6,699 nucleotides of DNA from the NCBI GenBank assembly GCA_030424705.1, contig JAUHWJ010000110.1:1-6699 (forward strand). Direction: 5' to 3'. This stretch comes from Alphaproteobacteria bacterium. Its GTDB lineage: Bacteria; Pseudomonadota; Alphaproteobacteria; Rhodobacterales; Rhodobacteraceae. The position numbers were made by a program, and so were the translations under genes. Positions 6,161 through 6,699 of this stretch are shown piece after piece. Under the pieces are notes generated by a model. That model ran no database searches. It was not told where the DNA came from and worked only from the letters and a program-made list of their open reading frames with translations. The stretch's first letter is position 1. Every line of letters begins with the position of its first letter.

Positions 6161-6699
6161 ATGCTGCATTTCATGACGATGGTCCGCGAGGCGGCGGCGC
6201 CGCTGGCGCGCGACTTCACGGTGGCGAAGCTCTCGCGCCGGGCGTTTCTCGGCGGAACGGCGGCCTTCGCGGTCGGCGCCTTCGCGTCCCGTTCGGAGGC
6301 TTTCCCGCGCTGGCCGCATGGCGGCGAGTCGATGCCGCACGGGGTGGTGGAGGATCCGCTCGTCTTCGTGTCGATCGACGCGGACGGGACGGTGACGCTG
6401 GTGGCCCACCGCTCGGAGATGGGCACGGGCTCGCGCACTTCCATCCCGATGGTGATGGCGGACGAGATGGAGGCCGACTGGAGCCGGGTGAAGATCGTCC
6501 AGGCGGAGGGCGACGAGCCGAAATACGGCAACCAGGACACGGACGGCTCGCGCAGCATGCGCCATCACATCCAGATGGCCCGCAAGATCGGCGGCTCGGT
6601 GCGCCACATGATGCGCGAGGCGGCGGCGAAGGAATGGGGGGTTCCCGCCTCCGAGGTGAAGGTGGAGATGCACGCCGCGCATCACGGCGGCAAGTCGCT
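6161..6699 (+). CDS. Molybdopterin-binding large subunit of a Tat-exported molybdenum hydroxylase (IorB-like), 3' truncated
   Basis: The frame opens with an ATG at 6161 and stays open to the window end: 179 complete codons out of an expected 700 or more. A Tat signal is clear: LSRRAFLGG (24-32, S25-R26-R27-A28-F29-L30) followed by a hydrophobic Ala/Gly-rich stretch to about residue 47. The mature start matches the first molybdopterin-binding part of the xanthine dehydrogenase family: VFVSIDADGTVTLVAHRSEM (68-87), GTGSRTSIPMVMADEMEADW (88-107) and the QAEGDEPKYGNQDTDGSRSM stretch (114-133). By family knowledge it hydroxylates an aldehyde or N-heteroaromatic substrate in the periplasm using a molybdenum cytosine dinucleotide-type cofactor. 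It is encoded 4 bases after the 2Fe-2S subunit. The catalytic Glu and most cofactor ligands lie beyond the window, so substrate class is open. Confidence 0.93.
   Translation, partial: MLHFMTMVREAAAPLARDFTVAKLSRRAFLGGTAAFAVGAFASRSEAFPRWPHGGESMPHGVVEDPLVFVSIDADGTVTLVAHRSEMGTGSRTSIPMVMADEMEADWSRVKIVQAEGDEPKYGNQDTDGSRSMRHHIQMARKIGGSVRHMMREAAAKEWGVPASEVKVEMHAAHHGGKS

Noticed and set aside
5320..6558. A 412-codon minus-strand frame through the intergenic region and antisense to the molybdenum hydroxylase genes
   Set aside because: Low-complexity Arg/His/Ala-rich translation; it conflicts with strongly supported plus-strand genes with good ribosome binding sites.
1..6699. CRISPR array, insertion sequence, tRNA/rRNA, attachment site or defence cassette
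   Set aside because: No regularly spaced repeats, transposase or recombinase motifs, RNA gene signatures or nuclease domains were seen; gene content looks like normal chromosomal metabolism and envelope functions.

Overview
The window is GC-rich coding DNA of about 70% G+C with strong G/C third-position bias. It most resembles an alphaproteobacterium, probably of the Rhodobacter/Roseobacter type. This is inferred from the gene order opgG, opgG-like paralog (opgI position), opgH, which I know from Rhodobacter sphaeroides, and from Tat-exported molybdenum hydroxylase genes next door. No rRNA, tRNA, transposon or CRISPR is visible.

Layout: (1) Positions 2-124 are the 3' end of an unidentified plus-strand gene. 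It converges on the next operon, leaving only 18 bases between the two stop codons. (2) Positions 5323 down to 143, minus strand, form a compact three-gene operon for osmoregulated periplasmic glucans (OPGs): opgG, a second OpgG/OpgD-family gene, and the membrane glucosyltransferase opgH. Both junctions overlap, by 8 and 16 bases. (3) Positions 5324-5703 are a 380-base non-coding divergent control region with locally lower G+C and several short repeats. (4) From 5704 on, plus strand, lies a molybdenum hydroxylase operon: a complete 2Fe-2S small subunit (IorA-like) and the first 179 residues of a Tat-exported molybdopterin-binding large subunit (IorB-like), cut by the window end.

How the genes work together: OpgH is expected to polymerise beta-1,2-linked glucose from UDP-glucose and pass the chain across the inner membrane. 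The two periplasmic Tat-exported OpgG-family proteins would then cut, branch or cyclise it. Both paralogs keep two aspartates exactly 88 residues apart, which matches my recollection of the GH186 catalytic pair. The divergent operon would make a periplasmic two-subunit oxidoreductase (2Fe-2S plus molybdopterin) of unknown substrate. Apart from sharing the intergenic region, nothing links it to glucan synthesis.

I do not see an undescribed system here. The points most worth a second look are the divergence of the two tandem OpgG-family paralogs, the absence of an adjacent opgC, the short OpgH N-terminus, an extra cysteine in the iron-sulfur subunit, and the repeats in the control region.
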